Of a DNA stretch of 64,000 nt, positions 34,426 to 46,737 are shown one piece after another. Position 1 is the first letter of the stretch; each line of letters opens with the position of its first letter. The notes under the pieces are model-generated. The model did not search any database and was not told the origin of the DNA. It worked only from the letters and a program-made list of their open reading frames with translations. The stretch comes from Amaranthus tricolor. Its lineage: Eukaryota; Streptophyta; Magnoliopsida; Caryophyllales; Amaranthaceae. A program made the translations under genes and the position numbers. The stretch spans positions 8,033,485 to 8,097,484 of the forward strand of contig NC_080058.1 of the NCBI RefSeq assembly GCF_026212465.1, read 5' to 3'.

Positions 34426-35953
34426 AGTGGACAAGAAACAAACAAAGAACTCACTTCCAATTTTGGCTTACTATGATATAAATATTATAACGATGATACA
34501 AAAGAATGTTATAAACAAAAATTTAAATAGTTGCACGGAAAAGTGGAAAGCACAGATATCATATGATTAATGTTTGATTACGGTTTGCAGACTTATGTCT
34601 ACTCAATGAATTCGTTCTATAATTTTTATTTTAAATAATCAAAATATTCGAAACACAATTTCAACGGACTTTGAAACGTCAATTTAAAGTCTTAAAGCAT
34701 GTTCCAAAAGATTTTGAAAAAGCTTTCAAACTCTTTATTCAACCCCACTAAAGATTTTAATTCAAAGCATATAATATTGGGTGAAGGGACCATCTTCTTT
34801 TCCTAGACAATAAACTCCAAATGATGAACATGAGAATAACAGTGAGGGTAGTCAGCCATGAAAGTGACAACTGGTTTGCCTCCATAGTGTAAAATAAAAA
34901 TGAGGCATCACTCATCAGCTTCTTTGGATACTTACACATTTTTGCTTTATATGCGAAGAGAAAAGTGAAACACGAGCAACAAGTACGAACTATAAGTGAA
35001 GAACAACAATTCAAATAACAATCATCCCTTATCAGCAACTTATAGTTTCACTAACCTTCATTTGGGAACAATTTGGAATAGTTTTAGTGGGGAAAAGAGT
35101 GTTTTTCCCTGTTTTAGGAGGGGGTGTTCCTTTAACCAACTGACCTCAGAACAATAACTTCCTAAAGATGGTCTATTCTCATAAATGTATTCGATTGGAC
35201 TAAACCGGAAGGAATTTGATAAGATCAAACTGAACTGAAACTTATCAGACTTGAACTGAATCTATTAGAAGTAATCGAGTATAGAAAACATGAATTAGTG
35301 AAAGTAACCGGAAAAAACATAGTTTGAACAGAGCTTGTTAGACAGAAGTATGACTTATTAAGACGGAACTGAGCTTATTAGAACCAAACTAAACTTACTA
35401 GATCTGAAAAGTCCAGAAGGATAGGTCATTTGAATGTGTATTTTACTTCAATAGACGTGTGTTATAAAAAGTGTGCCCGAAGTGCGCCGAGGTACGAGGT
35501 GCTAAGAGGCGACCACTTAAACGCCTGCTTGAGTTTAGGCGGAGGCTCTTCAAAAGCACGCCTTTCGCACCAAGTGTGCCTCATGTATGCCAGATGTCAT
35601 TTTAGATAAATAACGTGTATTTGCCTAATATTGTCGAAAAACCCAAAATTCTTAGTTGTTTATTGAATGGAAAGCAAATATATACCTCTTTCTTTCCCTA
35701 AAGAAAATATATGGAGTGAGAAAAAGAATAGCAAAAATAACTTTGATGCGCCACCATCTAATTTAGATTTTTAGTGTTTGTTTTAAGTGTGTCATGAAAT
35801 ATTTCAAGCATCGAAAACTATTATTTTCTTTCTTTACCTTTGTCTTGGTTTTAGTTGTTTATTACTATTGTTAATTCAACTGACTTATCGAGTTATCATA
35901 TGACTTTATCTGCTAAAGTAGTGTTTAGCTTACTCATATGTTAATTATAATAT
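34426..35953. other. PRP38 intronic remnant and decayed repeats
   Basis: No exon was recognised. 35200-35415 holds imperfect repeats of GAACTGAACTTATTAGA. 35460-35600 is a GC-rich patch with AGGCG/CGCCT motifs like those at 52600-52690 and 62570-62650. A 93-codon minus-strand frame (34757-35038) shows no known domain. Confidence 0.4.
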
Positions 35954-35958
35954 GAATT

Positions 35959-36404
35959 TGTTATGGATCATGAATTTTCAATAAGCAGAATTTAAAGTTA
36001 TTGGGATAAAAAAAAGGAAAAGGAAGAGTAAGTTAAAGGAATAGTAAAGAAGAAAGACAATTAAAAGACAAAATGTGCTAATTTGATCTTCGCTACTCCC
36101 GAGAAGTAATTTCATATATCCCATACATTACAATGCCTTTACCTCAATTATTTATAGAGGTAATTTTAGCCTAACAATTATTAGCTAGGACTTTCTAAAG
36201 TATTACTCAATATGAGGCAAAATACATTGTATAAGCTGGACCCCACTGGAAGGCTAATAACTAATTTGATTCTCTTTGCCAGGTTGACATTTTGCATCAA
36301 CTTCCTGTAGCAGAATCCATAGCTTCCTCAACCGAATTCCCCATGGTTTGTGCACCTCTTTTGCCACACCTCTTGTAGGTCAAGATCTCCTTCATTGCAT
36401 GACA
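35959..36404 (-). repeat. Gypsy-1 3' LTR
   Basis: Begins TGTTATGGATCATG and ends GCATGACA on the plus strand. Similar along its length to 52078-52529 and, in reverse, to 62732-63178. The outer end has lost a few bases against the other copies. Confidence 0.93.
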
Positions 36405-36672
36405 TTACCCTGGGCCAACAAATTCACCTTGTCCTCAAGTTGATGAGAAGGAAAGACCAACAGCATACGTTGAAGATCCTCCCAATTGGCATCTGTTGTA
36501 GGCAAATCCTTCCATAACACCAGATTTTCAGCTTGATCCGAGACGAGGAATGATAACGTATATCTAGGATTTCTTCGGGTTGTGCCACTAATTTAAGTCA
36601 GGAGTCAAATGAGGAGGAATGGGGGAAGCAGCTGGTGATCCTACTACTGTTGTAAGCTGAGATACATGAAAT
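36405..36672 (-). pseudogene. Gypsy-1 polyprotein C-terminus
   Basis: The minus strand reads LPTTDANWEDLQRMLLVFPS and LEDKVNLLAQGN just before the 3' LTR. This is the usual end of plant gypsy integrases after a chromodomain-like segment. The rest lies beyond the CACTA-2b insertion at 44507. Confidence 0.72.
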
Positions 36673-36931
36673 GTACACTAGTGGAAAAAAACCTCATTTG
36701 CTGCGGTTTTTTAGCCATAATATGCTGCGGTTTTGGCCCTAAGCATTAGTGATAGCAGCAGATGACCTATTTTAAATGCTGCGGTTTAAAACCGCAGCAG
36801 AAAAATGCACTATATGCTACGAGCATCCCAAAAACCGCAGCATATAGTCATACACTATATGCTGCGGGCCTCCTTAAAACCGCAACATATAGTGTATGAC
36901 TATATGCTGCGGTTTTAAGGAGGCCCGCAGC

Positions 36932-36935
<4 letters not shown>

Positions 36936-37025
<90 letters not shown>
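36936..37025. repeat. (TA)n microsatellite, about 90 bp
   Basis: Pure TA run directly after the left subterminal CCGCAGCA motifs of CACTA-2b. Confidence 0.97.
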
Positions 37026-37029
<4 letters not shown>

Positions 37030-37224
37030 CTTTTTTCGTTTAATACTATTAAATAATCTAATAATGTACAATGTAATAAACAATGATTAATCCAATGATA
37101 ATCACCAATTAACACCAATAATCACCAATAATATCTTTGTAAACTCTCGATCGTATACATAATATAATAATATGTACATATACAAATTAAAGTCCTAAAT
37201 CTAAACTAATTACATTATTTACCA

Positions 37225-37530
37225 AGAACAAAAATTAGCAAGATACGCGGCAATTTTGTCTTTCAATTCGCGTATTTCCCCATCTCTCAAAGGGCGTGTT
37301 TTCCTTGGATTGTCGTATAAAACCGATAATATAATATAAAATTAAAAGATACATAAACATTAGATTTTACCAATAATAGTAAATATATATATTATAATTT
37401 AAGAACGTAACAAATACTTACGACATCTATGTTTTTGACTCCAACCTCCTTCACGAATTTTAAGATATCGTCCATGTATTTGAGAGTGTAGTAGCCGCAA
37501 TCAACGAAATTAGAAGGTTGTCAAAAGCAC
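37225..37530 (-). pseudogene. C-terminal exons of the CACTA-2b gene (Ulp1/C48-like end)
   Basis: One minus-strand exon (about 37530-37423) reads NFVDCGYYTLKYMDDILKFV and then KEVGVKNID, followed by a GTAAG donor. The last exon (about 37315-37227) reads KTRPLRDGEIRELKDKIAAY and ends LANFCSW and a stop. DCGYY with the following Met/Asp spacing matches the catalytic-Cys segment of plant Ulp1-type (C48) proteases coded in transposons. The catalytic His and Asp exons are missing because the 169-bp array replaces them. Confidence 0.6.
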
Positions 37531-37554
37531 TAAGAGAAAATAGATGTTAGTTCC

Positions 37555-40500
37555 AAAAAAGCTTAAAAACCCATAAAATCTCAACTTAACACGTAATTTC
37601 GAGCATATGAACTAACCACTTTAACACAATAATATATACCAAATAGTGTTGTGTGCCAAGGTTCGTGCAAAACAAACCAAGTTTGAGCTACTTTATGCGC
37701 GAAAGTGCCAAAAAAGCTTAAAAACGCATAAAATCGCAACTTAACACGTGATTTTTAGCATATGAATATGATTTACAATTCTAACCACTTCAACACAATA
37801 ATATATACCAAATAGTGTTGTGTGCCAAGTTTTGTGCAAAACAAACCAAGTTTGAGCTACTTTATCCGCAAAAGTGCCAAAAACGCTTAAAAACCTTAAA
37901 ATCGCAACTTAACACGTAATTTCTAGCATATGACGATGATTTACAATTCTAACAGATTCAACACAATAATATATACCAAATAGTTTTGTATGTCAAGTTT
38001 CGTGCAAAACAAACCAAGTTTGAGCTACTTTTTGCGCGAAAGTGCCAAAAAAACACTTAAAAACTCTTAAAATCATAACTTAACACGTAATTTCTAGCAT
38101 ATGACTATGATTTTCAATTCTAACCACTTCAACACAATAATATATACCAAATAGTGTTGTGTGCCAAGTTTCGTGCAAACAAAACCAAATTTGAGCTACT
38201 TTATGCTCGAAAGTGCCAAAAACACTTAAAAACCCACAAAATCGCAACTTAACACGTAACTTCTAGCATACGACTATGATTTTCAATTCTAACCACTTCA
38301 ACACAATAATATATACCTAATAGTGTTGTGTGCCAAGTTTCGTGCAAAACAAACCAAGTTTGAGCTACTTTATGCGCGAAAGTGACAAAAACACTTAAAA
38401 ACCCACAAAATCGCAACTTAACACGTAACTTCTAGCATACGACTATGATTTTCAATTCTAACCACTTCAACACAATAATATATACCAAATAGTGTTGTAT
38501 TCCAAGTTTTGTGCAAAAACAAACCAAGTTTGAGCTACTTAATGCGCTAAAGTGCCAAAAACGCTTAAAAACCTTTAAAATCGCTACTTAACACGTAATT
38601 TCTAGCATATGACTATGATTTACAATTCTAACAGATTCAACACAATAATATATACCAAATAGTTTTGTATGCCAAGTTTCGTGAAAAACAAACCAAGTTT
38701 GAGCTACTTTTTGCGCGAAACTGCCAAAAACACTTAAAAACTCTTAAAATCACAACTTAACACGTAATTTCTAGCATATGATTATGATTTTCAATTCAAA
38801 CCACTTCAACACAATAATATATACCAAATAGTGTTATGTGCCAAGTTTCGTGCAAAACAAACCAAGTTTGAGCTACTTTATGCGCGAAATTGCCAAAAAC
38901 GCTTAAAAACCCTTAAAATCGCAACTTAACACGTAACTTGTAGCATACGACTATGATTTTCAATTCTAACCACTTCAACACAATAATATATACCAAATAG
39001 TGTTGTATTCCAAGTTTTGTGCAAAAACAAACCAAGTTTGAGCTACTTAATGCGCTAAAGTGCCAAAAACGCTTAAAAACCTTTAAAATCGCTACTTAAC
39101 ACGTAATTTCTAGCATATGACGATGATTTACAATTCTAACAGATTCAACACAATAATATATACCAAATAGTTTTGTATGTCAAGTTTCGTGCAAAACAAA
39201 CCAAGTTTGAGCTACTTTTTGCGCGAAAGTGCCAAAAAAACACTTAAAAACTCTTAAAATCACAACTTAACACGTAATTTCTAGCATATGACTATGATTT
39301 TCAATTCTAACCACTTCAACACAATAATATATACCAAATATTGTTGTGTGCCAAGTTTCGTGCAAAACAAACCAAGTTTGAGCTACTTTATCCGCAAAAG
39401 TGCCAAAAACGCTCAAAAACCCTTAAAATCGCAACTTAACACGTAATTTCTAGCATATGACTATGATTTTCAATTCTAACCACTTCATCACAATAATAAA
39501 TAACAAATAGTGTTGTATACCAAGTTTCGTGCAAAAACAAACCAAGTTTGAGCTACTTTATGCGCTAAAGTGCCAAAAACGCTTAAAAACCTTTAAAATC
39601 GCAACTTAACACGTAATTTCTAGCATATGACTATGATTTTCAATTCTAACCACTTCAACACAATAATATATACGAAATAGTGTTGTGTGCCAAGTTTCGT
39701 GCAAAACAAACCAAGTTTGAGCTACTTTATGCTCGAAAGTGCCAAAAACACTTAAAAACCCACAAAATCGCAACTTAACACGTAACTTCTAGCATACGAC
39801 TATGATTTTCAATTTTAACCACTTCAACACAATAATATATACCAAATAGTGTTGTGTGCCAACTTTTGTGCAAAACAAATCAAGTTTGAGCTACTTTATG
39901 CGCAAAAGTGCCAAAAACGCTTAAAAATCCTTAAAATCGCTACTTAACACGTTATTTCTAGCATATGACTATAATTTACAATTCTAACCACTTCAACACA
40001 ATAATATATACCAATTAGCGTTGTGTGCCATGTTTCGTGCGAAAAAACCCAAGTTTGAGCTACTTTATGCGCGAAAGCGCCAAAAACACTTTAAAAACCA
40101 TAAAATCGCAACTTCACACGTACTTTCTAGAATATGACTATAATTTTCAATTCTAACCACTTCAACAAAATAATATATACCAAATAGTGTTTTGTTCCAA
40201 GTTTCGTGAAAAACAAACCAAGTTTGAGCTACTTTATACGCAAAAGTGCCAAAAACGCTTAAAATCTTTAAAATTGCAACTTAACACGTAATTTCTAGCA
40301 TATGACTATGATTTTCAATTCTAACCACTTCAACACAATAATATATACCAAATAGTGTTGTGTGCCAAGTTTCGTGCAAAACAAACTAAGTTTGAGCTAC
40401 TTTATGCGCGAAAGTGCCAAAAACACTTAAAAACCCACAAAATCACAACTTAACACGTAACTTCTAGCATATGACTATGATTTTCAATTCTAACGACTTC

Positions 40501-41080
40501 AACACAATAATATATACCAAATAGTGTTGTATACCAAGTTTCGTGCAAAAACAAACCAAGTTTGAGCTAATTTATGCGCTAAAGTGCCAAAAACGCTTAA
40601 AAACCTTTAAAATCTCAACTTAACACGTAATTTCTAGCATATGACTATGATTTATAATTCTAACCACTTCAACACAATAATATATACCAAATAGTTTTGT
40701 GTGCCAAGTTTCGTGCAAAACAAACCAAGTTTGAGCTACTTTTTGCGCGAAAGTGCCAAAAACGCTTAAAAACTCTTAAAATCGCAACTTAACACGTAAT
40801 TTCTAGCATATGACTATGATTTTAAATTTTAACCACTTCAACACTTTAATATATACCAAATAGTGTTATGTGCCAAGTTTCGTGCAAAACAAACCAAGTT
40901 TGAGCTACTTTATGCGCGAAAGTGCCAAAAACACTTAAAAACCCACAAAATCGCAACTTAACACGTAACTTCTAGCATACGACTATGATTTACAATTCTA
41001 ACCACTTCAACACAATAATATATACCTAATAGTGTTGTGTGCCAAGTTTCGTGCAAAACAAACCAAGTTTGAGCTACTTC
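37555..41080. repeat. 169-bp tandem repeat array, about 21 copies
   Basis: The start-to-start spacing of the landmark GTGTTGT is 169 bp (for example 38154, 38323, 38492). Each unit carries GCCAAGTTTCGTGCAAAACA, AGTTTGAGCTACTTTATGCG, TTAAAATCGCAACTTAACAC and TTCAACACAATAATATATAC. Units differ by scattered substitutions and 1-2 bp indels. Higher-order structure is visible: some neighbouring units form pairs or triplets (for example 38140-38500 and 38960-39330) that resemble each other more than other units. No coding function. The array ends abruptly in coding sequence at 41080. Confidence 0.97.
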
Positions 41081-41081
41081 A

Positions 41082-42697
41082 TGGTCTCCGGTGTAGGATT
41101 TTACCCTTCGGGGGTAGTAATGGGCTAGACTGCTACGGGGGTAATGGGCTCGGGTGTTGGCTCGGCCGAAGCCTTAGGATCCCCATGTTGACTTTGCTGA
41201 TTCTCGACAATCAGATTTGCTAAGTCAACAGTGGGTGCTCCCATCTTCTGCAATACCAGCGCCACCTTGGCGATAACGTCCTTCATAATTTCTGCTCTGA
41301 GGGTTGCGACTTCATTAGGTGGCATCGATCGGGATTGAGTAGCAACACACTCTTTTCCGAGTGCCTTCTTTAACCCCACGCGGATGCCTCCTTTTCCAAC
41401 TACCCACCCTCTATGGTCTTTCCTAAAGACCATCAACATTGCCTCTTAGGGTGAACTCCCCCGTAGCTTCTTTTTCCTTCCAGCCTATCTGTTCAAATAA
41501 AAAGTGACATATATAACAATTAGTATAAGTAAATCAAAGCCAAAAAATACAAAACAAATCAAGAATATACTTAATAATTTCAAAACTCACCACAGCATCA
41601 GCAACCGTCTTCGTTCCCGAATCTGTGATTGTAAATTTACCACTTGCATCTCGAGAATGAAGTCCGCAATACTAATTCCGCACCCGATCTCCAGCAGGAG
41701 TATTCATGGATGCAGAGGTAAACGTAGATGAGGTCGTGGCTAGACTCTGATTGGGGTATAAAATCGCATCCACCCACTCTTTTCAGGCCTCATCGTACGT
41801 TTTTGGGCCCAAGCGATGGTAAAACTTCCTTTTGCTTGCTGATTCAGAAGTTTTACCACGCTTTTCCTAATTAATCAATAGAAATCAAATGTCATATATT
41901 AGTTTAATGATTAAATCAAAAGAAGTAAATTCAAATCAAAAGCTATAATATAATAGGGAATACTTACAACTTCAATGGAAGTTGTTCTTTTGGGAACAAA
42001 AGCCTCTCATTCCTTCTTTGATATGTGACCCCATATTTCGTAGGGCATCTTCGAAGGTGCTTGCTCTCCCCCTTCGTTTCCCATTTTGACCTTTTTGGTC
42101 GTACGGGCACGCTTCTTTGTGATCTAGCCAGTTACTAGCTTGGATTTGAAATCTCTGAATCTTTCAGCAACAGCTGAAAGAAACACATTCTTCTTCTCCT
42201 CATCGCTCTCGATGTGTAGAAGATTCTAAAAAAAAAAATTATATTTATTAGTGTCAATTAAATTAATTTTAAAATGAAACTAAATGAATAAAAATAGTAA
42301 AGTTGCTTACCATAGTATCATTCCATAGAGAGTTCTTCAAACCCTCTGGAACCTCGTTCCATGCGTACAATATTAAAATCTTGCGGATACATAGGCCCAC
42401 TTGTTTTCCATATTGCCTACGTCATTTTCCACAGGGTTGATCCAATGCATTGCATTCCAAATGCATGGGTTCTGTGACTTTGAGGTTTTTCGTAGGACCT
42501 CGCCCTTTTCTTTTCTTATTGGTAGTGGGAGCATCCATTGGTGGGGCATCTTCAGTGTCATAATCATTGTTAAGTGGTGGAGCGTCTTCAGCCATACGCT
42601 CATATCTCACAATTTGGTCCTCTTCAGTGTAATGACTATGTTGCTCATTATCCGAGATCTCAATCTCGGGGACAATTTCGTCTCTGAAAAGATGCAT
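41082..42697 (-). pseudogene. CACTA-2b accessory gene, 5' exons (TNP1-type)
   Basis: Exons are the counterparts of those in CACTA-2a. Exon 1 runs from MHLFRDEIVPEIE at 42697 to the donor at about 42310 and includes VGLCIRKILILYAWNEVPEG. Exon 2 (about 42222-41968) includes AVAERFRDFKSKLVTG. Exon 3 lies at about 41870-41593, and exon 4 (about 41489-41082) includes GKECVATQSRSMPPNEVATL. Breaks are TGA for Trp after CGK (about 42430), a stop after KSKLVTG and another in exon 2, and further frameshifts. The exons for the DUF8039 domain and the start of the C48 part are missing; the array begins in their place. Confidence 0.75.
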
Positions 42698-42739
42698 TGT
42701 ATATCAGTACCTGAAAGTGTATGAATAAAAATATATTAG

Positions 42740-42836
42740 AACATAAGAATATGACTATGATTTACAATTCTAACCACTTCAACACAATAATATATATCAA
42801 ATAGTGTTGTGTGCAAAGTTTCATGCAAAACAAACC
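42740..42836. repeat. Partial 169-bp unit at the TNP2 breakpoint
   Basis: A partial unit joins directly to the TNP2 first exon at about 42836, marking a deletion of the rest of the transposase gene. Confidence 0.85.
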
Positions 42837-43279
42837 TCTGTCAACAAGTCAAAAACACACGGACGTTTTCCTAATTCATCCTCGACTCCTTCTATCATCT
42901 CATCAACACGATCCACATCTTCATCGACATTCTCTTCATCTGTCTGATCATACCCATCAACATGATCTACTACATCCTCATTGACATCAGCCACATTATT
43001 GACGTCCTCAACAACACTTTTCTCTTTGTAAACTCCCTCCTCACCATGCCAAACCCAAACATGATATTGAAGTCTAAACCCATATCGAAGTATGTGCTCC
43101 CTAAGGATATCAACACTATCTACCTTTGATACATTGCCACAAGTGACAAATGGGCAATAAAAACCAACTCCCCTCGTCCTAACTTGATGTTCAACCGCAA
43201 TACTACAAAATTCTAATACGCCATCAACAAATTATGAGGATTCAATGCTTCCAAACATCCAAGAACGATCTTTGGTCAT
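42837..43279 (-). pseudogene. TNP2-type transposase, first exon only (Transpos_assoc domain)
   Basis: ATG at 43279 (MTKDRSWMFGSIES), a stop after about 15 codons, then VGFYCPFVTCGNVSKVDSVD and LQYHVWVWHGEEG, followed by an acidic Asp/Glu/Val-rich stretch. This is the N-terminal transposase-associated zinc domain (Cys-x4-Cys, then His) of plant CACTA TNP2 proteins. The DDE catalytic part is gone: the exon runs into a 169-bp repeat at 42836. It shows that the family once had a normal CACTA transposase upstream of the accessory gene, transcribed in the same direction. Confidence 0.82.
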
Positions 43280-44503
43280 CCTAATTAGTGTGATTTAATT
43301 AATTCAAAACAAAATTAATACACAATTTTTAACATATATACTTATTTATAACAAACATATTTAACCCTAAAAATATATACTTATTCATACCAAATCTATT
43401 TAACCCTAAATATACATACTTCATATTCTAATTCTATACTTCATACTTCATACTTCAATATTAAGCACTACATTGTAAATAAAATCATATTCTAATTCTA
43501 ATAGTTAAAGATATAAGTATAACAACAAACCACATTTTTAACAAATTACACAAATATTTAACAAACTAATAACATAAACTTGAATAATGTAAAATTCACA
43601 AATAAAATGATATCTTTAGCACTAAATTACTAAATTACATGTTAAACAATAAAGATATGAACTTGCAAATTAGTAAAATAAATATAATAAACTTGATTTC
43701 GTGGGTTATGTTATCTACAACGAAAACAGAGAAACAAAATTAGTATACAAACAGTTGCCCTAATTTTCGAGTGTTTTCATTAATATCTTGCAAAACTTAA
43801 ATACTTAAAAAATTAAAAAGAGAAAAAATACCTTAATTTCATGGGTTTTGAAGATGAATAAGACCAAAGTCAGAAATTTCGAATTTATGAACAGTTACAG
43901 CCGTGGGTTTATGAATAAGTAGCAATGAACAAGAAAATGTCGTGGGTTTCAATGGGTTTCAATGGGTTTTTCGAGTGAAAAGAAGTAACAAATATGCCGT
44001 GGGTTTATGAACCAAGAAGTAGCAGCGTGAAGAAGAAGATGAAACAGTAGCAGCCGTTAGAGTGTTTTATGAAATTCTTCGTGTGGGTTTTAGGAAAACA
44101 TTAGCAGCGTGAAGATGGGTATAACGTTAAGAGCAAGAATGATGAAGAAGAGCAAAAACTAAGATGATGAAGAACAGGGTTTTTTGAAACTGTGGTCGGG
44201 TTTTTTGAAGAAGATGTACGTATTATGTTTAATGCATGAAATAGAAGAGTACGTTATAAGGCGCGTTTTTGAAAGTATTAAATGCTACGGGCAATAAGAA
44301 AACCGCAGCATTTAAGTGGCCAAGTGATTATATGCTACAGGCTAGGAAGAAACCGCAACATTTCATTGGATTATTTGCTGCGGGCTAAGAAGAAACCGCA
44401 GCATTTTTGATTGTTTTTTTTTAATTCTTTTTCCTATTTATTGCTGCGTATATAAAAAACCGCAACAAATGACACGCAGCAGATATGTTTTTTTCCACTA
44501 GTG
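43280..44503 (-). promoter_or_regulatory. CACTA-2b right region: presumed promoter and subterminal repeats
   Basis: AT-rich to about 43850, then GAAGAAG/GTGGGTTT-rich to 44260, then CCGCAGCA/TGCTGCGG motifs to the terminus. It corresponds to 19236-20277 of CACTA-2a. Confidence 0.6.
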
Positions 44504-44506
44504 GTA

Positions 44507-45737
44507 GGATGTATTAGAGTAGAATCAGGTAGCTGCAATGTATAGGCCACTTTCCCAATCCTTTGCAATATTTTATATGGACCATAGAAATGAGGTGCTA
44601 ATTTTTCATTGTTTCGTGTAGCCATAAACCTTTATCTGTATGGTTGTAATTTAAGATAGAGCATATCTCCAACTTCATATGAAACATCTTTCCTCTTCTT
44701 ATCAGCATAATACTTCATCAATTGTTGAGCTCGAGTTAAATTAAATTGCAGCTCATCTAGAATTGCATCCCTTTCACGGAGTAGTTGATCTAAAACGCAC
44801 CAAGTGTGGTGGTGGTCGACCGTACAAGGCTTGGAAAGGGGACATCATAGTGGACGAATGAGGTGAAGTATTATACCAATATTCGGCCCATGGTATCCAA
44901 GTGGTCCACTTACGGGGTTGCCTATTTATATAACATCTCATATATGTTTCATGTGCCTTGTTAACGATCTCCGTTTGACCGTCGGTTTGTGGATGGACGG
45001 AGGTGCTACGGATGAGCTTTGTGTGTTGTAGCTTGAACAACTCCCGCCAAAATTTACTCAAAAATATACGATCCCGATCGGTAACTATGGTAGTAGGAAA
45101 TCCATGTAGAAATTGGTAGCGACAGAGAATGCCATGTATGGGTGGCGAAGGGGCACGAAATGAGCATACTTGGTTAACGATCCACCACAACTAGCACTGC
45201 GTTCATATCGTTGGAAATAGGTAGTCCTTCCACGAAATCCATTGAAATATCGGACCACACATGGGCTGGGATGGGTAAGGGCTGTAACAACCCAGCAGGC
45301 GAACAACTTGAGGCCTTTTGCTGTTGGCATACAGTACATTCCCGCACATTTTGCTTTATTTGTTTCCTCATGCCAAACCAAAACCATTCGACAGCAAACC
45401 TATTACTTTGTAGAATAGCTTGGCACCCTGCATAGTGAATCCCCTTGGTGCTGCATTTTGATGTTCAATTGCTTGGCGGATCTTCACTAAATTATTGTCA
45501 TGGTCTACTTCTTGCTGTAGAATATCCCATTGAATAAAGTGTGAGCTAATTAAGGAAATCAATTAGTCGTACTCATCAGGAATCCGAGACAGCTTATCAG
45601 CCACTTTGTTGGATGCTCTTGGGTTATATAAGAAATTAAAATCATAGCCCATCAGCTTTAACACCCACTTTTGGTAATCAATGTCGATTTCCCACTGATC
45701 CCATATGAATTTAAGGCTTCACTGATCGGTTTTGACA
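44507..45737 (-). pseudogene. Gypsy-1 integrase and end of RNase H
   Basis: The minus strand first gives the RNase H end (KWVLKLMGYDFNFLYNPRAS, VADKLSRIPDEYD, about 45650-45560). An integrase zinc region ([13 protein letters not shown], about 45330) follows, then the catalytic core ([13 protein letters not shown], then TSVHPQTDGQTEIVNKAHET, about 45250-44930) and the C-terminal part ([20 protein letters not shown], about 44590). Frames change at about 45180 and elsewhere. CACTA-2b interrupts the C-terminus at 44503/44504. Needed for insertion in a live element; inactive here. Confidence 0.9.
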
Positions 45738-46737
45738 ATGAATTCTCTCAAAAACCCTTACAAAAAGGATAATAATTCTCTAAAATAAAATCAATGAGTT
45801 CCTCAAGAAAATATTATAAAATTAATTGGCAATTTTAAAAGCAAAATATTTCTTGTAAAATCCAAAAATCGTATGAAAACACTTAAGCACAAAACGTTGG
45901 ATTTTCTCATATATAAAAACCGGAATTAACATAGCAATTTATAGAAAATAAGATTCCTAAGAAAATGGAATATTCCAATCCATTATCCCATTATCAAAAG
46001 ATCATGGGAGTAATGCGGATAAAGCAACCATACGGTTATTTGATTAAGTCAAACCAGACATAAATAACCGTTGTTCACATTTGCCTTAAAATAACTTCTG
46101 TTCCCTTTAAGCAGCAGTTTCTTCAATAGCTGTTCCTGTTCCAGTATTAATTTCTGGAACGTTTTTGCTATTAATAGAAACGGTTATGCTTATTAGAAAT
46201 GGTTACTTGCTAACTTGTAGATATAAAGACGGTTAAGAATAATAGCTAAGACCAATTCAACAACAGTTAGTTATATATTTAACAAATCCAAGATTTACTA
46301 AATATAGATCCTAAAATAAAGGATCTTAGAAAATAAGGACGTTAATTCATTTTATTTAAAGAAAAACGATTTGCCAATTAATTTTAATAAATTACTACTG
46401 CAACAAATTAATTTTATTAAATACATTAACTAAAAATAATAATTAAAATATAATAACCAGAATTTTTAGTCAACGTAGTCAACCTTCAGCTTAGGAACAG
46501 TGCGCTGTCTCCAGACTTCAGTTTAGCTAGAACATCCAACTTGGGAACAGTAGATCTGCTGTCTCCATTTTACATCCCAAGCGATATGCTTCTCCTAACC
46601 TCTTTTGAAACCTTTTGACATGTACGTTTCCATAAGCTAAGTCATAGGTACTATCAACGATCATTATCACGACCGGATATCGACCTGCACACAATCTCTA
46701 AAAACATATTTGCTTAAATAAAGTGTAGTCATCATCA
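45738..46737. mobile_element. Insertion of about 1 kb replacing part of gypsy-1 RNase H
   Basis: AT-rich DNA that does not belong to gypsy. On the minus strand it starts near TTTTGATGATGACTACAC and ends GTAAGGGTTT. TTGAG is found at both edges, so it may be flanked by that duplication. The edge sequence recalls SIRE-type copia LTRs. About 100 codons of gypsy (RT/RNase H junction) are missing here, so insertion came with a deletion, or followed one. Type uncertain. Confidence 0.45.

Larger units (their letters stand above)
36676..44503. mobile_element. CACTA-2b: En/Spm-like element inside gypsy-1
   Basis: 7828 bp. The ends CACTAGTGGAAAAAAACC (36676) and TTTTTTTCCACTAGTG (44503) are inverted, and the 3-bp target duplication GTA is perfect (36673-36675 and 44504-44506). 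Subterminal TGCTGCGG/CCGCAGCA motifs lie at 36700-36935 and 44270-44480. It carries the first exon of a TNP2-type transposase (42837-43279), a TNP1/DUF8039/C48-type gene broken by a repeat array (41082-42697 and 37225-37530), and about 21 copies of a 169-bp unit. Without the rest of TNP2 it is non-autonomous. It belongs to the same family as CACTA-2a. Confidence 0.96.

Noticed and set aside
34757..35038. 93-codon minus-strand frame with a hydrophobic segment
   Set aside because: No known domain. It lies in presumed PRP38 intron or repeat DNA.
37555..41080. CRISPR-like array
   Set aside because: Repeats are contiguous 169-bp units without unique spacers, in a plant transposon.
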